NCBI RefSeq assembly: GCF_011326725.1
Contig: NZ_JAANCO010000001.1
Span: 1,054,001 to 1,118,000 of the forward strand
DNA length: 64,000 bases
Source: Microbacterium excoecariae
Lineage (GTDB): Bacteria; Actinomycetota; Actinomycetes; Actinomycetales; Microbacteriaceae
Direction: 5' to 3'
Part shown: piece by piece, positions 1 through 9,512 of the stretch
How the letters are laid out: every line of letters starts with the position of its first letter
Numbering within the stretch: position 1 is the first letter of the stretch
The notes under the pieces: model-generated
Seen by the model: only the letters and a program-made list of their open reading frames with translations
Told to the model about the DNA's origin: nothing
The model's database searches: none
Program-made: the position numbers and the translations under genes

Positions 1-74
1 ATCTTCATCCCACCCGCGCTTGCCGCTTCAGGCTACCGGGTCATGCAACACTCCGCTCGCCGCACGGCGAGTCG

Positions 75-177
75 GGACGGGCCGCGCGCCCGTCCGTTGG
101 GTGATGGCGTGCGAACGCGTATCGCACGGGTGGATGCAGGTGTCTCTCCCGCCCGTCGCGCGATCCTCGCGCGACGG
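75..177 (+). promoter_or_regulatory. infC leader with two stem-loops
   Basis: Bases 1-211 hold no convincing gene. Two perfect inverted repeats lie upstream of infC. The first is 75-82 with 88-95 (8 bp, 5-nt loop). The second is 153-162 with 168-177 (10 bp, ATCCT loop), ending 23 nt before the infC ribosome-binding site. Neither is followed by a T-run, so they look like 5' leader structures rather than terminators. infC/rplT operons are autoregulated in several bacteria; a regulatory role here is inference. Confidence 0.45.
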
Positions 178-200
178 TGGCTCATCGACTACCGCACCCT

Positions 201-214
201 AGGAGTTCCGCATC
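201..214 (+). promoter_or_regulatory. AGGAG ribosome-binding site and ATC start codon of infC
   Basis: AGGAG at 201-205 is followed after 6 nt by ATC at 212-214. An in-frame TAG at 200-202 closes the frame upstream. No ATG, GTG or TTG occurs in frame before the GTG at 350, which would remove the whole conserved N-terminal domain. The start is therefore the rare codon ATC, the class of start (AUU/AUC/AUA) known for bacterial IF3 genes. Confidence 0.88.
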
Positions 215-817
215 AGCGATCCCCGCATCAACGAGCGCATTCGTGTTCCCGAGGTCCGTCTCATCGGCCCGGGTGGCGAACAGATCGGCGTCGTCCGCAG
301 CGAGGTTGCGCTCCGCCTCGCGCAGGAGGCCGACCTCGACCTCGTCGAGGTGGCTCCGAACTCGCGGCCTCCCGTGGCCAAGATCATGGACTACGGGAAG
401 TTCAAGTACGAGACCGCACAGAAGGCTAAGGAAGCGCGCCGCAACCAGGCCAACACGGTTCTCAAGGAAGTTCGCTTCCGCCTGAAGATCGATCAGCACG
501 ATTACGAAACGAAGCGCAAGCGCGCCGAGGGATTCCTCAAGGCCGGAGACAAGGTCAAGGCCATGATCCTGTTCCGCGGCCGCGAGCAGCAGCGCCCCGA
601 GATGGGCGTGCGCCTGCTGATGAAGTTCGCCGAGGAGGTGGCGGAGCTCGGCTCGGTCGAGTCTCGCCCCAAGATCGACGGCCGCAACATGGTCATGATC
701 ATCGCACCGGTCAAGAACAAGTCCGAGGCCAAGGCCGAGCAGAACGCCCAGCGCGCCGCGAACAAGCAGGCGGCGCGCGACGCGAAGCACGCCGTCAAGG
801 CCCCCGAGGGCGAGTAG
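212..817 (+). CDS. infC: Translation initiation factor IF-3
   Basis: Encodes IF-3 (201 aa), which binds the 30S subunit, discriminates start codons and initiator tRNA, and prevents premature 50S joining. From the ATC start the N-domain begins [15 protein letters not shown], and the linker and C-domain follow ([23 protein letters not shown]), all typical of the family. The length fits actinobacterial IF-3; starting at the GTG at 350 would leave only 155 aa and lose the N-domain. It heads the conserved infC-rpmI-rplT operon. IF-3 itself selects against non-AUG starts, so an ATC start implies the autoregulation known in E. coli. Confidence 0.95.
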   Translation: MSDPRINERIRVPEVRLIGPGGEQIGVVRSEVALRLAQEADLDLVEVAPNSRPPVAKIMDYGKFKYETAQKAKEARRNQANTVLKEVRFRLKIDQHDYETKRKRAEGFLKAGDKVKAMILFRGREQQRPEMGVRLLMKFAEEVAELGSVESRPKIDGRNMVMIIAPVKNKSEAKAEQNAQRAANKQAARDAKHAVKAPEGE

Positions 818-901
818 TCACCCCATACGCCTTCTCGCCGAGAGGCGGGCAGCACCCCCGTCGCCCCTCGCGGGCGCACACGTCAAGGAAAGTCACGAAG
901 A

Positions 902-1096
902 ATGCCGAAGCAGAAGACCCACTCGGGTTCCAAGAAGCGCTTCAAGATCACCGGCAGCGGCAAGATCAAGAAGCAGCAGGCGGGCATGCGCCACAACCTC
1001 GAGCACAAGTCGAGCCGTCGCACGCGTCGCCTGAACCAGGACCAGATCATCTCGGGCAACGACGTCAAGACCGTCAAGAAGCTCCTCGGTCGCTGA
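902..1096 (+). CDS. rpmI: Ribosomal protein bL35
   Basis: A 64-residue basic protein of the 50S subunit. It starts [20 protein letters not shown], matching the bL35 family in sequence and length. It lies 84 bp after infC and 38 bp before rplT, the standard operon order. AAGGAAAG at about 887-894 serves as ribosome-binding site. Confidence 0.97.
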   Translation: MPKQKTHSGSKKRFKITGSGKIKKQQAGMRHNLEHKSSRRTRRLNQDQIISGNDVKTVKKLLGR

Positions 1097-1134
1097 GCGG
1101 CTCGAAACTCGTTACTCGTTAAGGAAACGTCACC

Positions 1135-1518
1135 ATGGCAAGAGTTAAGCGCGCAGTCAACGCGCACAAGAAGCGTCGCGTCATCCTCGAGCGTGCCTCG
1201 GGCTACCGCGGCCAGCGTTCGCGCCTGTACCGCAAGGCGAAGGAGCAGGTCACCCACTCGCTCGTCTACGCGTACCGCGACCGTCGCAAGCGCAAGGGCG
1301 ACTTCCGCCGCCTGTGGATCCAGCGCATCAACGCCGCGAGCCGCGCGAACGGCCTCACGTACAACCGCTTCATCCAGGGCCTCGGCCTCGCGGGTGTCGA
1401 GGTGGACCGTCGCATGCTCGCCGAGCTGGCCGTGAACGAGCCCGCCACGTTCGCGACGCTCGTCGAGGTCGCCAAGGGCGCGCTGCCGGGCGACGTCAAC
1501 GCCCCGAAGGCCGCGTAA
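1135..1518 (+). CDS. rplT: Ribosomal protein bL20
   Basis: A 127-residue 50S assembly protein that binds 23S rRNA early in assembly. It opens [15 protein letters not shown] and contains the conserved basic stretch ending in [11 protein letters not shown]. Length and order are typical. A ribosome-binding site AAGGAAA precedes the ATG. It is the last gene of the operon and is followed by a strong terminator. In other bacteria bL20 represses its own operon; I see no obvious L20-type site here. Confidence 0.97.
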   Translation: MARVKRAVNAHKKRRVILERASGYRGQRSRLYRKAKEQVTHSLVYAYRDRRKRKGDFRRLWIQRINAASRANGLTYNRFIQGLGLAGVEVDRRMLAELAVNEPATFATLVEVAKGALPGDVNAPKAA

Positions 1519-1530
1519 GCACCTTCGCTC

Positions 1531-1566
1531 AAGGGCCGTCTCCCCGTTTCGGGGAGGCGGCCCTTT
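1531..1566 (+). terminator. Terminator of infC-rpmI-rplT
   Basis: A 15-bp stem (1531-1545 with 1551-1565, one G-T pair) and a GTTTC loop, starting 13 nt after rplT and ending in a short T-run. It separates the operon from the next promoter. Confidence 0.88.
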
Positions 1567-1592
1567 GTCGCGCGCGGGGGCCAGCGGATCCG

Positions 1593-1598
1593 TAGAAT
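1593..1598 (+). promoter_or_regulatory. -10 element TAGAAT, leaderless promoter
   Basis: TAGAAT stands 6 nt before the GTG start of the rRNA methyltransferase. That places the transcription start at the start codon. No Shine-Dalgarno sequence is present. Confidence 0.6.
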
Positions 1599-1604
1599 CC
1601 AGGG

Positions 1605-2444
1605 GTGCTTGAGAATCCCCGCGCCGCCCGTGTCCGCTCCATCCGCAAGCTGGGCCAGAGGAGCGCCCGCCGCGAGACGGGACGGTTCCTCCTGGAGGGG
1701 CCGCAGGCGGTGCGCGAGGCCCTCACGGCCCGCCCCGACCTCGTCGAGCAGCTCTACGTCACGCCCACCGGGCTGGAGAAGCACGGCGACATCCGCGCGC
1801 TGATCGACGACGCGCAGGCGGAGAACCCCGACCTGACGTGGGAGTACGCCGACGAGGACGTCGTCGCGGCGATGGCGGACACCGTCACGCCGCAGGGCTT
1901 CGTCGCGGTCGCGCGCCAGAACCCGACGGCGCTCAAGGACATCCTGGGGGACACGGCGACGCCGCGGCTCATCGTCGTGTGCGAGGAGGTGCGGGATCCC
2001 GGCAACCTCGGCACGATCATGCGGGCCGCGGACGCGGCCGGGGCCGACGGGCTCGTCCTGACGGGGCGCACCGTGGACCCGTTCAACCCCAAGGTGGTCC
2101 GCTCGACCACCGGGTCGCTGTTCCACGTGCCGTTCGCGGTCGAGGCGGACCTCGCCGACGTTGCGGGCCGCGCGCGGAGGGCGGGCCTGCAGGTGCTCGC
2201 GGCCGACGTCAAGGGCGAGGACATCCTCGCGGCGCGGACCGAGGGGCGCCTCGAGGCCCCGACCGCCTGGGTCTTCGGGAACGAGGCCCGCGGCCTGACG
2301 GACGAGGCGCTTGAGCTCTGCGACGGCGCGCTTCGGCTTCCCATCTACGGCCACGCCGAGTCGCTCAACCTCGCGACCGCCGCGAGCGTGTGCCTGTACG
2401 AGACGGCGTTCGCGCAGCGATCGGCGCGCCCGGCGGCCGGCTGA
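1605..2444 (+). CDS. TrmH/SpoU-family RNA 2'-O-methyltransferase
   Basis: A 279-aa SPOUT (TrmH/SpoU) methyltransferase that transfers methyl from S-adenosylmethionine to a ribose 2'-OH in rRNA or tRNA. An N-terminal substrate-binding domain (about 1-110) precedes the knotted catalytic domain. Motif 1 is [16 protein letters not shown]; motifs 2 and 3 are FGNEARGLT and [18 protein letters not shown]. It sits after rplT like the tsnR-like gene of other actinobacteria. The GTG start at 1605 has no ribosome-binding site but a -10 element 6 nt upstream, so the mRNA is probably leaderless. The exact target nucleotide cannot be read from sequence. Confidence 0.9.
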   Translation: MLENPRAARVRSIRKLGQRSARRETGRFLLEGPQAVREALTARPDLVEQLYVTPTGLEKHGDIRALIDDAQAENPDLTWEYADEDVVAAMADTVTPQGFVAVARQNPTALKDILGDTATPRLIVVCEEVRDPGNLGTIMRAADAAGADGLVLTGRTVDPFNPKVVRSTTGSLFHVPFAVEADLADVAGRARRAGLQVLAADVKGEDILAARTEGRLEAPTAWVFGNEARGLTDEALELCDGALRLPIYGHAESLNLATAASVCLYETAFAQRSARPAAG

Positions 2445-2499
2445 GGTAACAACCGCGTTTCGCCCGCGCGGCCGGTGGTGCTTTCCGCGCGCGAGCGTC

Positions 2500-2505
2500 T
2501 AGGCT
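2500..2505 (+). promoter_or_regulatory. -10 element TAGGCT, leaderless promoter of gluA
   Basis: TAGGCT lies 6 nt before the gluA ATG at 2512, with no ribosome-binding site between. Confidence 0.55.
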
Positions 2506-2511
2506 CGCGAC

Positions 2512-3252
2512 ATGGCTGAGCCCCTTGTCGTCATCGACGCCGTCGAGAAGCACTACGGCGACTTCCACGCCCTCAAGAACATCGACCTCACGGTCTCGCG
2601 CGGCGAGGTCGTGGTCGTCATCGGCCCCTCGGGGTCGGGCAAGTCGACGCTGTGCCGCACGATCAACCGCCTCGAGACGATCACGAGCGGATCCATCACG
2701 ATCGACGGCAAGGAGCTCCCGAAGGAGGGCAAGGCCCTCGCGGCGCTCCGCGCCGACGTCGGGATGGTCTTCCAGTCGTTCAACCTCTTCAGCCATCTGA
2801 CGATCCTCGAGAACGTCACGCTCGGCCCCATCCGCGTGCGCGGCATGAAGAAGTCCGACGCCGAGAACCAGGCGCGCGAGCTCCTCGACCGCGTGGGCAT
2901 TGCCCACCAGGCCGACAAACTGCCGGCGCAGCTCTCGGGTGGCCAGCAGCAGCGCGTCGCGATCGCGCGCTCGCTCGCGATGCACCCCAAGGTCATGCTC
3001 TTCGACGAGCCGACCAGCGCCCTGGACCCCGAGATGATCAATGAGGTCCTCGACGTGATGGTGGGGCTCGCCAAGGAGGGCATGACGATGGTCGTCGTCA
3101 CCCACGAGATGGGCTTTGCGCGCAAGGCCGCCGACCGCGTCGTGTTCATGGCAGACGGGGAGATCGTCGAGGAGGCGACCCCCGAGGAGTTCTTCACGAA
3201 CCCCCGGTCCGACAGGGCGAAGGACTTCCTGTCGAAGCTCATCACGAACTGA
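2512..3252 (+). CDS. gluA: Glutamate-type ABC importer, ATPase
   Basis: A 246-aa ATPase of a polar amino-acid importer. It has Walker [10 protein letters not shown], the Q-loop, signature LSGGQQQR, Walker [13 protein letters not shown] and the H-loop VVVTHEMGF. This is the GlnQ/GluA subfamily, driving uptake of glutamate, glutamine or a similar amino acid. It starts the four-gene cluster ATPase, binding protein, permease, permease, the order of gluABCD in Corynebacterium. Substrate assignment is by order and family only. Confidence 0.92.
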   Translation: MAEPLVVIDAVEKHYGDFHALKNIDLTVSRGEVVVVIGPSGSGKSTLCRTINRLETITSGSITIDGKELPKEGKALAALRADVGMVFQSFNLFSHLTILENVTLGPIRVRGMKKSDAENQARELLDRVGIAHQADKLPAQLSGGQQQRVAIARSLAMHPKVMLFDEPTSALDPEMINEVLDVMVGLAKEGMTMVVVTHEMGFARKAADRVVFMADGEIVEEATPEEFFTNPRSDRAKDFLSKLITN

Positions 3253-3315
3253 CTTTTCGGATCCCTTCCCGGCGCCGCGACAGCACGCGACGCCTTCACT
3301 CACCAGGAGGACACC

Positions 3316-4209
3316 ATGCGAAAGTTCCGCACCATCGCGGCGGCCGGCCTGGCCGCCGGCGCGCTGTTCACGCTGACGGCCTGCAACAGCGGCACGCCCT
3401 CGGGCGACGCGGGCGACGGCGGCGACGCCGAGGCGCCCTACGAGGTCGCGAGCGACGTCTCGCTCGAGGGCAGCCCGACCTACGACGCCATGGTCGATGC
3501 CGACGAGGTCACGATCGGCGTCAAGGAAGACCAGCCCGGCCTCGGCTACCTCGACGCGACGACCGGCGAGCGCACCGGCTTCGACGTCGAAATCGCCCGC
3601 TGGATGGCCGCCTCGCTCGGCTTCTCCGAGGACCAGATCGACTGGCAGGCCATCCCGTCCGCCAACCGTGAGCAGGCCCTCATCAACGGTGACGTCGACT
3701 TCTACGTCGGCACCTACTCGATCACGGACGAGCGCAAGCAGCAGATCGACTTCGCCGGCCCGTACTTCGCGACGGGCCAGGGCCTGCTGGTCGCCGCGGA
3801 CAGCGACATCGCGTCCGACGCCGACCTCACGAGCGACGTCACGGTCTGCTCGGCGACGGGATCGACCCCGATCCAGAACATCCGCGACAACTACGACGCG
3901 CAGACGGAGGAGTTCGACACCTACACGCAGTGTGTCGACGCCCTCCTCAACGGCACGGTGGACGCCGTCACGACCGACGAGCTCATCCTCATCGGCTACG
4001 CGGCGCAGTACCCGGACGAGCTGAAGATCGTCGGCGAGCCCTTCAGCGAGGAGCTCTACGGCATCGGCGTGCCGAAGGGCGACGACGCGCTGCGCGACTT
4101 CTTCAACACCACGCTGGAGGAGGGCGGCGACACCTGGTCGGCCATCTTCGACCAGGAGCTCGGCGACGCGGGCGTGACGCCCGAGCAGCCGGCGGTCGAC
4201 CGCTACTGA
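3316..4209 (+). CDS. gluB: Glutamate-type ABC importer, substrate-binding lipoprotein
   Basis: A 297-aa binding protein anchored by lipid. The signal peptide has a lipobox LTAC with Cys at about residue 23. The mature protein has the solute-binding family 3 fold (VTIGVKEDQPGLGYLD; TGFDVEIARWMAASLG; FYVGTYSITDERKQQIDF). An AGGAGG site precedes the ATG. Its mRNA is followed by strong stem-loops before gluC, as is common for binding proteins made in excess over permeases. Confidence 0.92.
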   Translation: MRKFRTIAAAGLAAGALFTLTACNSGTPSGDAGDGGDAEAPYEVASDVSLEGSPTYDAMVDADEVTIGVKEDQPGLGYLDATTGERTGFDVEIARWMAASLGFSEDQIDWQAIPSANREQALINGDVDFYVGTYSITDERKQQIDFAGPYFATGQGLLVAADSDIASDADLTSDVTVCSATGSTPIQNIRDNYDAQTEEFDTYTQCVDALLNGTVDAVTTDELILIGYAAQYPDELKIVGEPFSEELYGIGVPKGDDALRDFFNTTLEEGGDTWSAIFDQELGDAGVTPEQPAVDRY

Positions 4210-4215
4210 TCCGCC

Positions 4216-4265
4216 GGATCCGTTTCGGATCCTCCCGCGGTGGCCGGCCTCGTGGCCGGCCACCG
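4216..4265 (+). promoter_or_regulatory. Stem-loops between gluB and gluC
   Basis: Two inverted repeats lie in the gluB-gluC gap. A 7-bp repeat is built from two GGATCC copies (4216-4222 and 4226-4232). A 12-bp perfect GC-rich stem (4238-4249 with 4254-4265, loop TCGT) follows. No T-run follows. This looks like a partial terminator or an mRNA-stabilising element that raises binding protein over permease levels. Confidence 0.6.
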
Positions 4266-4309
4266 CACCATCGCTTCCCCGAGAAGCACATCAGCGAAGG
4301 AGGCGCGGC

Positions 4310-4957
4310 GTGGATACGCTGCTCGACAACCTCGATCTCTGGGGCGTGGCGCTCCGGAACACCGTGGTCCTGTTCGTCGCGAGCGGGCTCATGGCCCTCG
4401 TCCTCGGCACGATCGTCGGCGCCATGCGCGTCTCGCCCGTCCCGATCGCGCGCGCCGTGGGAACCGCGTACGTCAACCTCGTGCGCAACACCCCGCTGAC
4501 CCTGATCTTCTTCTTCTTCGCCCTGGGGTTCCCGGCCCTCGACATCGTGGACCTGAGCTTCACCTCGCTCGCGATCCTCGCCCTCGGCTTCTACACGGCG
4601 ACCTACGTCGCCGAGGTCCTGCGCGCGGGAATCGGCACGGTTCCCGTCGGCCAGGCGGAGGCCGCCCGCGCCATCGGCCTGCCGTTCGGCCAGGTCATGA
4701 CTCTCGTGGTCCTCCCGCAGGCGTTCCGCTCGATCGTGCCGCCCATGATGAGCGTGTTCATCGCTCTGCTGAAGAACACGACGATCGCCGCGGGCTTCTC
4801 GGTCGTGGAGCTGGGGTCGCTGCGCGCCAACCTCTCGGAGCGCGGCGAGCCGGCCATGGTCGTCCTCCTCTGGATCGCGGCGTTCTTCGTCGCCATGGTG
4901 CTGCTGCTCAGCTGGCTGCAGCGAACGCTCGAGACGCGATGGAAGGTCATCCGATGA
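4310..4957 (+). CDS. gluC: Glutamate-type ABC importer, permease 1
   Basis: A 215-aa inner-membrane permease of the HisM/GluC family with about five membrane segments. The EAA loop is EAARAIGLPFGQVMTLVVLPQAFR. The GTG start is chosen from GAAGGAGG at 4296-4303. Its stop overlaps the start of gluD (ATGA), implying coupled translation and a heterodimeric channel. Confidence 0.92.
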   Translation: MDTLLDNLDLWGVALRNTVVLFVASGLMALVLGTIVGAMRVSPVPIARAVGTAYVNLVRNTPLTLIFFFFALGFPALDIVDLSFTSLAILALGFYTATYVAEVLRAGIGTVPVGQAEAARAIGLPFGQVMTLVVLPQAFRSIVPPMMSVFIALLKNTTIAAGFSVVELGSLRANLSERGEPAMVVLLWIAAFFVAMVLLLSWLQRTLETRWKVIR

Positions 4958-5880
4958 GCTCCGTCCTGTACGACGTCCCCGGCCCGAAGGCCGTCGCGCG
5001 CAACCGGGTGATCGGCGGCGTGACCGTCGTCGTCATCGCCGCCCTGATCGGCTGGCTGCTGTGGCGCTTCGTGGACACGGGCCAGCTGACGGCCGAGAAG
5101 TGGTCGGTCTTCACCTACACCTATCTCTGGACCGACCTGATCATCCCCGCGATCGGCAAGACGCTCGGGGCGTTCGTCACGGCGGCCGTCGGATCCATCG
5201 TGCTCGCGTTCGTCCTCGCGATCGGGCGCCTGTCGGATCACGCCTGGGTGCGCACGCCGTTCACCGTCATCACCGAGGTCTTCCGCGCGATCCCCGTGCT
5301 GATCCTCATGATGATCCTGTACTACGGGCTCCCGTCGGTCGGCGTCTCGGTGTCGCCGTACCTCGCCGTCGTCGTCGCACTGATCGTCTACAACGGATCC
5401 GTGATCGCCGAGGCGCTGCGCGCGGGCGTCGTCGCGCTCCCCGGCGGCCAGAGCGAGGCCGGCTACGCGATCGGACTGCGCAAGACCGGCGTGATGACCT
5501 TCATCCTCATGCCGCAGGCGGTCCGCTCCATGCTGCCGGTCATCCTCGCCCAGCTCGTCGTCGCGCTGAAGGACACGGCACTCGGCTCGATCATCACGTA
5601 CGAGGAGCTTCTCTACGTGGCCAAGCTGATCGGCGGCAACCTGCAGACCGGCCGGCCCTACATCCCCGCCGCGATCGTCATCGGGGCGATCTACATCGCG
5701 ATGTGCCTGGCGCTGTCGGCGCTGGTGCGCCTCGTCGAGAAGCGCACGGCGGCCTCGCCGCGCACGCGCGGGACCGCCGCGGAGGACCCCCGCGCGCACG
5801 ACGCGACCGTGACGTCGGTCATCGCGGCCCAGCAGGTCGCCGGCGACACTCAGGCGGATCCGGGCGGCGCCGCCCGCTGA
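4954..5880 (+). CDS. gluD: Glutamate-type ABC importer, permease 2
   Basis: A 308-aa permease partner of GluC. It has a longer cytoplasmic N-terminus, about five membrane segments and an EAA loop at [25 protein letters not shown]. The ATG at 4954 overlaps the gluC stop (ATGA). The C-terminal tail, about 40 residues rich in Ala, Arg and Thr, looks disordered. The frame stays open upstream, but the overlap and the family start fix the beginning. Confidence 0.92.
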   Translation: MSSVLYDVPGPKAVARNRVIGGVTVVVIAALIGWLLWRFVDTGQLTAEKWSVFTYTYLWTDLIIPAIGKTLGAFVTAAVGSIVLAFVLAIGRLSDHAWVRTPFTVITEVFRAIPVLILMMILYYGLPSVGVSVSPYLAVVVALIVYNGSVIAEALRAGVVALPGGQSEAGYAIGLRKTGVMTFILMPQAVRSMLPVILAQLVVALKDTALGSIITYEELLYVAKLIGGNLQTGRPYIPAAIVIGAIYIAMCLALSALVRLVEKRTAASPRTRGTAAEDPRAHDATVTSVIAAQQVAGDTQADPGGAAR

Positions 5881-5903
5881 GCGGCCCGGGAGCCGTCAGC
5901 AAC

Positions 5904-5909
5904 TAGACT
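5904..5909 (+). promoter_or_regulatory. -10 element TAGACT, leaderless promoter of pheS
   Basis: TAGACT lies 8 nt before the pheS GTG, with no ribosome-binding site. No T-box or Phe-rich leader peptide is visible upstream. Confidence 0.55.
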
Positions 5910-5917
5910 CGGGTCTC

Positions 5918-6958
5918 GTGTCTGACATCCCTGCCATCACCCCCGAGGCGGTGGAGGCCGCGGTCGCGGAGGCGCTCGCCGCCGCCGACGCCGCGCCCGA
6001 TACCGCCGAGCTCAAGCGCGCCCGCGCCGCCCACCAGGGCGAGGGAAGCGTGCTCGCCGCGCTCAACGCGCAGATGCGCCACGTCCCGAAGGAGCACAAG
6101 GCCGAGTTCGGCAAGCTCGTGGGGCAGGCGCGCGGTCGGGTGAACCAGGCGTTCGCCGCGCGCGAGCAGGCGCTCGCCGCCGCCGAGGTGGCCGCCCGCC
6201 TCGAGGCCGAGCGGATCGACATCACGGCGGTCGCCCCGCGCACGCGCACGGGCGCGCGCCACCCGCTCGCCGTCATGCAGGAGCAGATCAGCGACCTCTT
6301 CGTCGGCATGGGGTGGGAGATCGCCGAGGGCCCCGAGCTCGAGCACGAGTGGTTCAACTTCGACGCGCTGAACTTCGACGAGGACCACCCCGCCCGCCAG
6401 CTGCAGGACACGTTCTTCGTGGATCCGGTCCAGCGCCACCTCGTCATGCGCACCCATACGAGCCCCGTGCAGGTGCGGTCGATGCTCGACCGCGACCTGC
6501 CGATCTACGTCCTGTGCCCGGGCCGGGTCTATCGCACCGACGAGTTCGATGCGACCCACCTGCCGGTGTTCACGCAGGCCGAGGGCCTCGTCGTCGACAA
6601 GGGCATCACGATGGCGCACCTCAAGGGCACCCTCGACCACCTCGCGAAGCAGCTCTTCGGCGCCGAGGCCAAGACCCGCCTGCGCACGAACTACTTCCCG
6701 TTCACGGAGCCGTCGGCTGAGTTCGACCTGTGGCACCCGACCTTCAAGGGCGGCGCGCGCTGGATCGAGTGGGGCGGGTGCGGCATGGTCAACCCCAACG
6801 TGCTCCGCGCGGCGGGGATCGACCCCGAGGTCTACAGCGGTTTCGCGTTCGGAATCGGGATCGAGCGGGCGCTCATGTTCCGCAGCGACGTACAGGACAT
6901 GCGGGACATGGCCGAGGGCGATGTCCGCTTCAGCGAGCAGTTCGGGATGGTGGTGTGA
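5918..6958 (+). CDS. pheS: Phenylalanine-tRNA ligase alpha subunit
   Basis: A 346-aa catalytic subunit of the alpha2-beta2 synthetase that charges tRNA-Phe. It has an N-terminal coiled coil (about 1-90), then the class II core with motif 1 ([19 protein letters not shown]), motif 2 ([20 protein letters not shown]) and motif 3 ([13 protein letters not shown]). The stop overlaps the pheT start by one base (TGATG). Confidence 0.96.
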   Translation: MSDIPAITPEAVEAAVAEALAAADAAPDTAELKRARAAHQGEGSVLAALNAQMRHVPKEHKAEFGKLVGQARGRVNQAFAAREQALAAAEVAARLEAERIDITAVAPRTRTGARHPLAVMQEQISDLFVGMGWEIAEGPELEHEWFNFDALNFDEDHPARQLQDTFFVDPVQRHLVMRTHTSPVQVRSMLDRDLPIYVLCPGRVYRTDEFDATHLPVFTQAEGLVVDKGITMAHLKGTLDHLAKQLFGAEAKTRLRTNYFPFTEPSAEFDLWHPTFKGGARWIEWGGCGMVNPNVLRAAGIDPEVYSGFAFGIGIERALMFRSDVQDMRDMAEGDVRFSEQFGMVV

Positions 6959-9456
6959 TGCGCGTCCCGATCTCGTGGCTGCGTGAGTTCGTCGAGGTTC
7001 CTGCTGGGGCGACGACCGACGACGTGTTCGCGTCGTTCGTGTCGGTCGGCTTCGAGGAGGAGGAGGCGATCGGGTTCGGAGTGACGGGTCCCGTCGTCGT
7101 CGGGAAGGTCCTCTCCTTCGACGTCGAGCCGCAGAAGAACGGCAAGAACATCCGGTGGTGCCAGGTCGACGTCGGCGAGGCGGAGCCGCGCGGCATCGTG
7201 TGCGGCGCGCAGAACTTCCACCCCGGCGACAAGGTCGTCGTGACGCTGCCCGGATCCGTGCTGCCCGGGCCCTTCCCGATCGCCGCGCGGAAGACCTACG
7301 GCCATGTGTCGGACGGCATGATCGCCTCCGCGAAGGAGCTGGGCCTCGGCGACGATCACGACGGGATCATCCGCCTGGGCGAATGGGGCCTCGACCCCGA
7401 GGTCGGATCCGACGCGATCGCCCTGCTCGGCCTCGACGGCGAGGCGGTCGACGTCAACGTCACGCCCGACCGCGGCTATGCGCTCTCGATCCGCGGCCTC
7501 GCACGCGAGTACGCGCTCGCCACCGGCGCCGCGTTCCATGACCCGGGCGCGCGCCCCGCGGGCGAGACGGATCCCGGATCCGGGTTCCCCGTCCGCATCC
7601 AGGACGAGAACCCGCTGCGCGGACGCGCCGGCGTGCGCGAGTTCGTCGTGCGCACCGTGTCGGGCGTCGACGCGTCGCGCCCCACGCCGCCCTGGATGCG
7701 GGCGCGGCTGCTGCTCGCGGGGATCCGCCCCCTCGGCCTGCTCATCGACATCACGAACCTCGTCATGCTCGAGCTCGGCAACCCGATCCACGGCTACGAC
7801 GCCGACCGGCTGTCGGGCGGGATCACGGTGCGCCGCGCGGCCGCCGGCGAGCACCTCACGACGCTCGACGGCACGGACCGTACGCTCAGCGCGGAGGACC
7901 TCCTGATCACGGACGACTCCGGCCCGATCGGGCTCGCCGGCGTCATGGGCGGGCAGACCACCGAGCTGCAGGACGACACGACGAACGTGGTCATCGAGGC
8001 CGCCGTGTTCGACATGGTCTCGATCGCGCGCACGGCCCGCCGGCACAAGCTGCCGAGCGAGGCGTCGCGCCGCTTCGAGCGGGGCGTCGACCCGCGGATC
8101 CCGCTCGTGGCGGCCCAGCGCGTGGTCGACCTCATGGTGGAGCTCGCGGGCGGAACCGCCGGCGAGGCGGGCTTCGCGCTCGGTGTCGAGGGCACCGCTG
8201 ACGACATCGATCTGCCGCGGGGCTTCGTCTCGGGCCTCATCGGCGTCGACTATGCGCCGGCGCGTATCGCCGAGACGCTGGAGCTCGTGGGGTGCGCGGT
8301 GCGCGAGACGCCCGAGGGCTGTGCGGCGACGCCGCCCTCGTGGCGCCCCGACCTCACGGACAAGTGGACGTTGGCCGAGGAGGTCGCGCGCGTCGACGGG
8401 CTCGACAAGGTGCCCTCGCTGCTTCCCACCCCGCCCTCGGGCCGCGGGTACACGGCCGCGCAGGCCGCGCGCCGGCGCGTCGCGAACTCCCTTGCGGCCG
8501 CGGGGCTCGTCGAGACCCCCTCGTTCCCGTTCACGAGCGAGGCGCAGAACGACCTGCACGGATCCGCCGCGGGCGGGCACCTTCCGAGCGTGCGGCTGGC
8601 GAACGCGCTCGACGGGCAGGCACCGTTCCTGCGCCGCAGCCTCGTCCCCGGCCTCGTGCAGACGGCGCACCGCAACCTCGCCCGGGGGACGACCGACCTC
8701 GCGCTCTTCGAGATCGGCGGGGTGTTCCTGCCGGCCGACGGCGTCGCCTACGGCACGGACACGATCCCCCCGCTGGGCGAGCGTCCCTCGGACGCCGTGC
8801 TCGCGGAGCTCGACGCGGCGATTCCCCCGCAACCGCGGCACGTCGCGGTGCTCTTTGCCGGCGACATCGCGCCCAAGCAGCCGGGCCGCGCCGCCGAGGC
8901 GGCGGGCCTGGCCCAGGCGCTCGACGCCGTGCGGGTCATCGCCGAGGCGGCGGGCGTGACGATCACCGTCGCGCAGGCCGAGCGCGCCGCGCTCCACCCG
9001 GGGCGCACGGGCGTCCTCGTCGCGGCGGGCGAGGAGGTCGGCTACGTCGGCGAGCTGCACCCCGACGTCGCGGCTGACGCGGACCTCGTGGGGCGCGTCA
9101 CGGTCGCCGAGCTCGACCTCGATCGCGTCGTCGCCCTCGCGGGCGAGCGCGTGACGGTGTCGTCGCTGTCCACCTTCCCGGCCGCGACGCAGGACGTCTC
9201 GCTGGTGGTGCCCGCGGGCGTTCCGGCCGGCGACGTCGAGAGCGCGCTCGTGGAGGGGGCGGGCGACCTCCTCGAGGCCGTTCGGCTCGTCGACGATTAC
9301 CGCGGATCCGGGATTGCCGGCGGCGAGAAGTCCCTGACATTCGCTCTGCGGTTCCGCGCTGAGGACCGGACCCTGACGGCCGCGGAGGCCACCGAGGCCA
9401 AGACCGCCGGCGTCCGCGTCGCGGCCGAGCGATTCGGGGCGACCCTCCGCGACTGA
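6958..9456 (+). CDS. pheT: Phenylalanine-tRNA ligase beta subunit
   Basis: An 832-aa beta subunit. An N-terminal tRNA-binding EMAP-like domain (about 40-150) is followed by B3/B4 editing (about 210-400), B5 (about 410-480), the catalytic-like core, and a C-terminal ferredoxin-fold anticodon-binding domain (about 735-832, SSLSTFPAATQDVSLVVP). The ATG at 6958 is fixed by overlap with the pheS stop and by the family start [13 protein letters not shown] long stem-loop follows. Confidence 0.96.
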   Translation: MRVPISWLREFVEVPAGATTDDVFASFVSVGFEEEEAIGFGVTGPVVVGKVLSFDVEPQKNGKNIRWCQVDVGEAEPRGIVCGAQNFHPGDKVVVTLPGSVLPGPFPIAARKTYGHVSDGMIASAKELGLGDDHDGIIRLGEWGLDPEVGSDAIALLGLDGEAVDVNVTPDRGYALSIRGLAREYALATGAAFHDPGARPAGETDPGSGFPVRIQDENPLRGRAGVREFVVRTVSGVDASRPTPPWMRARLLLAGIRPLGLLIDITNLVMLELGNPIHGYDADRLSGGITVRRAAAGEHLTTLDGTDRTLSAEDLLITDDSGPIGLAGVMGGQTTELQDDTTNVVIEAAVFDMVSIARTARRHKLPSEASRRFERGVDPRIPLVAAQRVVDLMVELAGGTAGEAGFALGVEGTADDIDLPRGFVSGLIGVDYAPARIAETLELVGCAVRETPEGCAATPPSWRPDLTDKWTLAEEVARVDGLDKVPSLLPTPPSGRGYTAAQAARRRVANSLAAAGLVETPSFPFTSEAQNDLHGSAAGGHLPSVRLANALDGQAPFLRRSLVPGLVQTAHRNLARGTTDLALFEIGGVFLPADGVAYGTDTIPPLGERPSDAVLAELDAAIPPQPRHVAVLFAGDIAPKQPGRAAEAAGLAQALDAVRVIAEAAGVTITVAQAERAALHPGRTGVLVAAGEEVGYVGELHPDVAADADLVGRVTVAELDLDRVVALAGERVTVSSLSTFPAATQDVSLVVPAGVPAGDVESALVEGAGDLLEAVRLVDDYRGSGIAGGEKSLTFALRFRAEDRTLTAAEATEAKTAGVRVAAERFGATLRD

Positions 9457-9465
9457 GCGGGTTCG

Positions 9466-9499
9466 TCACCCTCCGGCGGTTCGCGCCGCCGGAGGGTGA
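9466..9499 (+). terminator. Stem-loop terminator after pheT
   Basis: A perfect 14-bp stem (9466-9479 with 9486-9499), loop TTCGCG, starting 10 nt after the pheT stop. There is no T-run. It directly abuts the -10 element of the arg leader. Confidence 0.75.
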
Positions 9500-9505
9500 T
9501 ACGCT
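9500..9505 (+). promoter_or_regulatory. -10 element TACGCT before the arg leader peptide
   Basis: TACGCT lies 7 nt before the ATG of the Arg-rich leader reading frame, the spacing seen at other leaderless genes in the window. The -35 region would fall inside the pheT terminator stem. Confidence 0.5.
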
Positions 9506-9512
9506 CGGCGGC

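Noticed and set aside
43-429. A 128-codon frame and another at 20-202 overlapping the infC leader
   Set aside because: Both overlap the infC start region in other frames, have no family match and are explained by high GC.
5881-5917. A T-box or Phe leader peptide before pheS, and a Tyr leader before tyrS
   Set aside because: The gaps are too short and hold only a -10 box next to the start codon.
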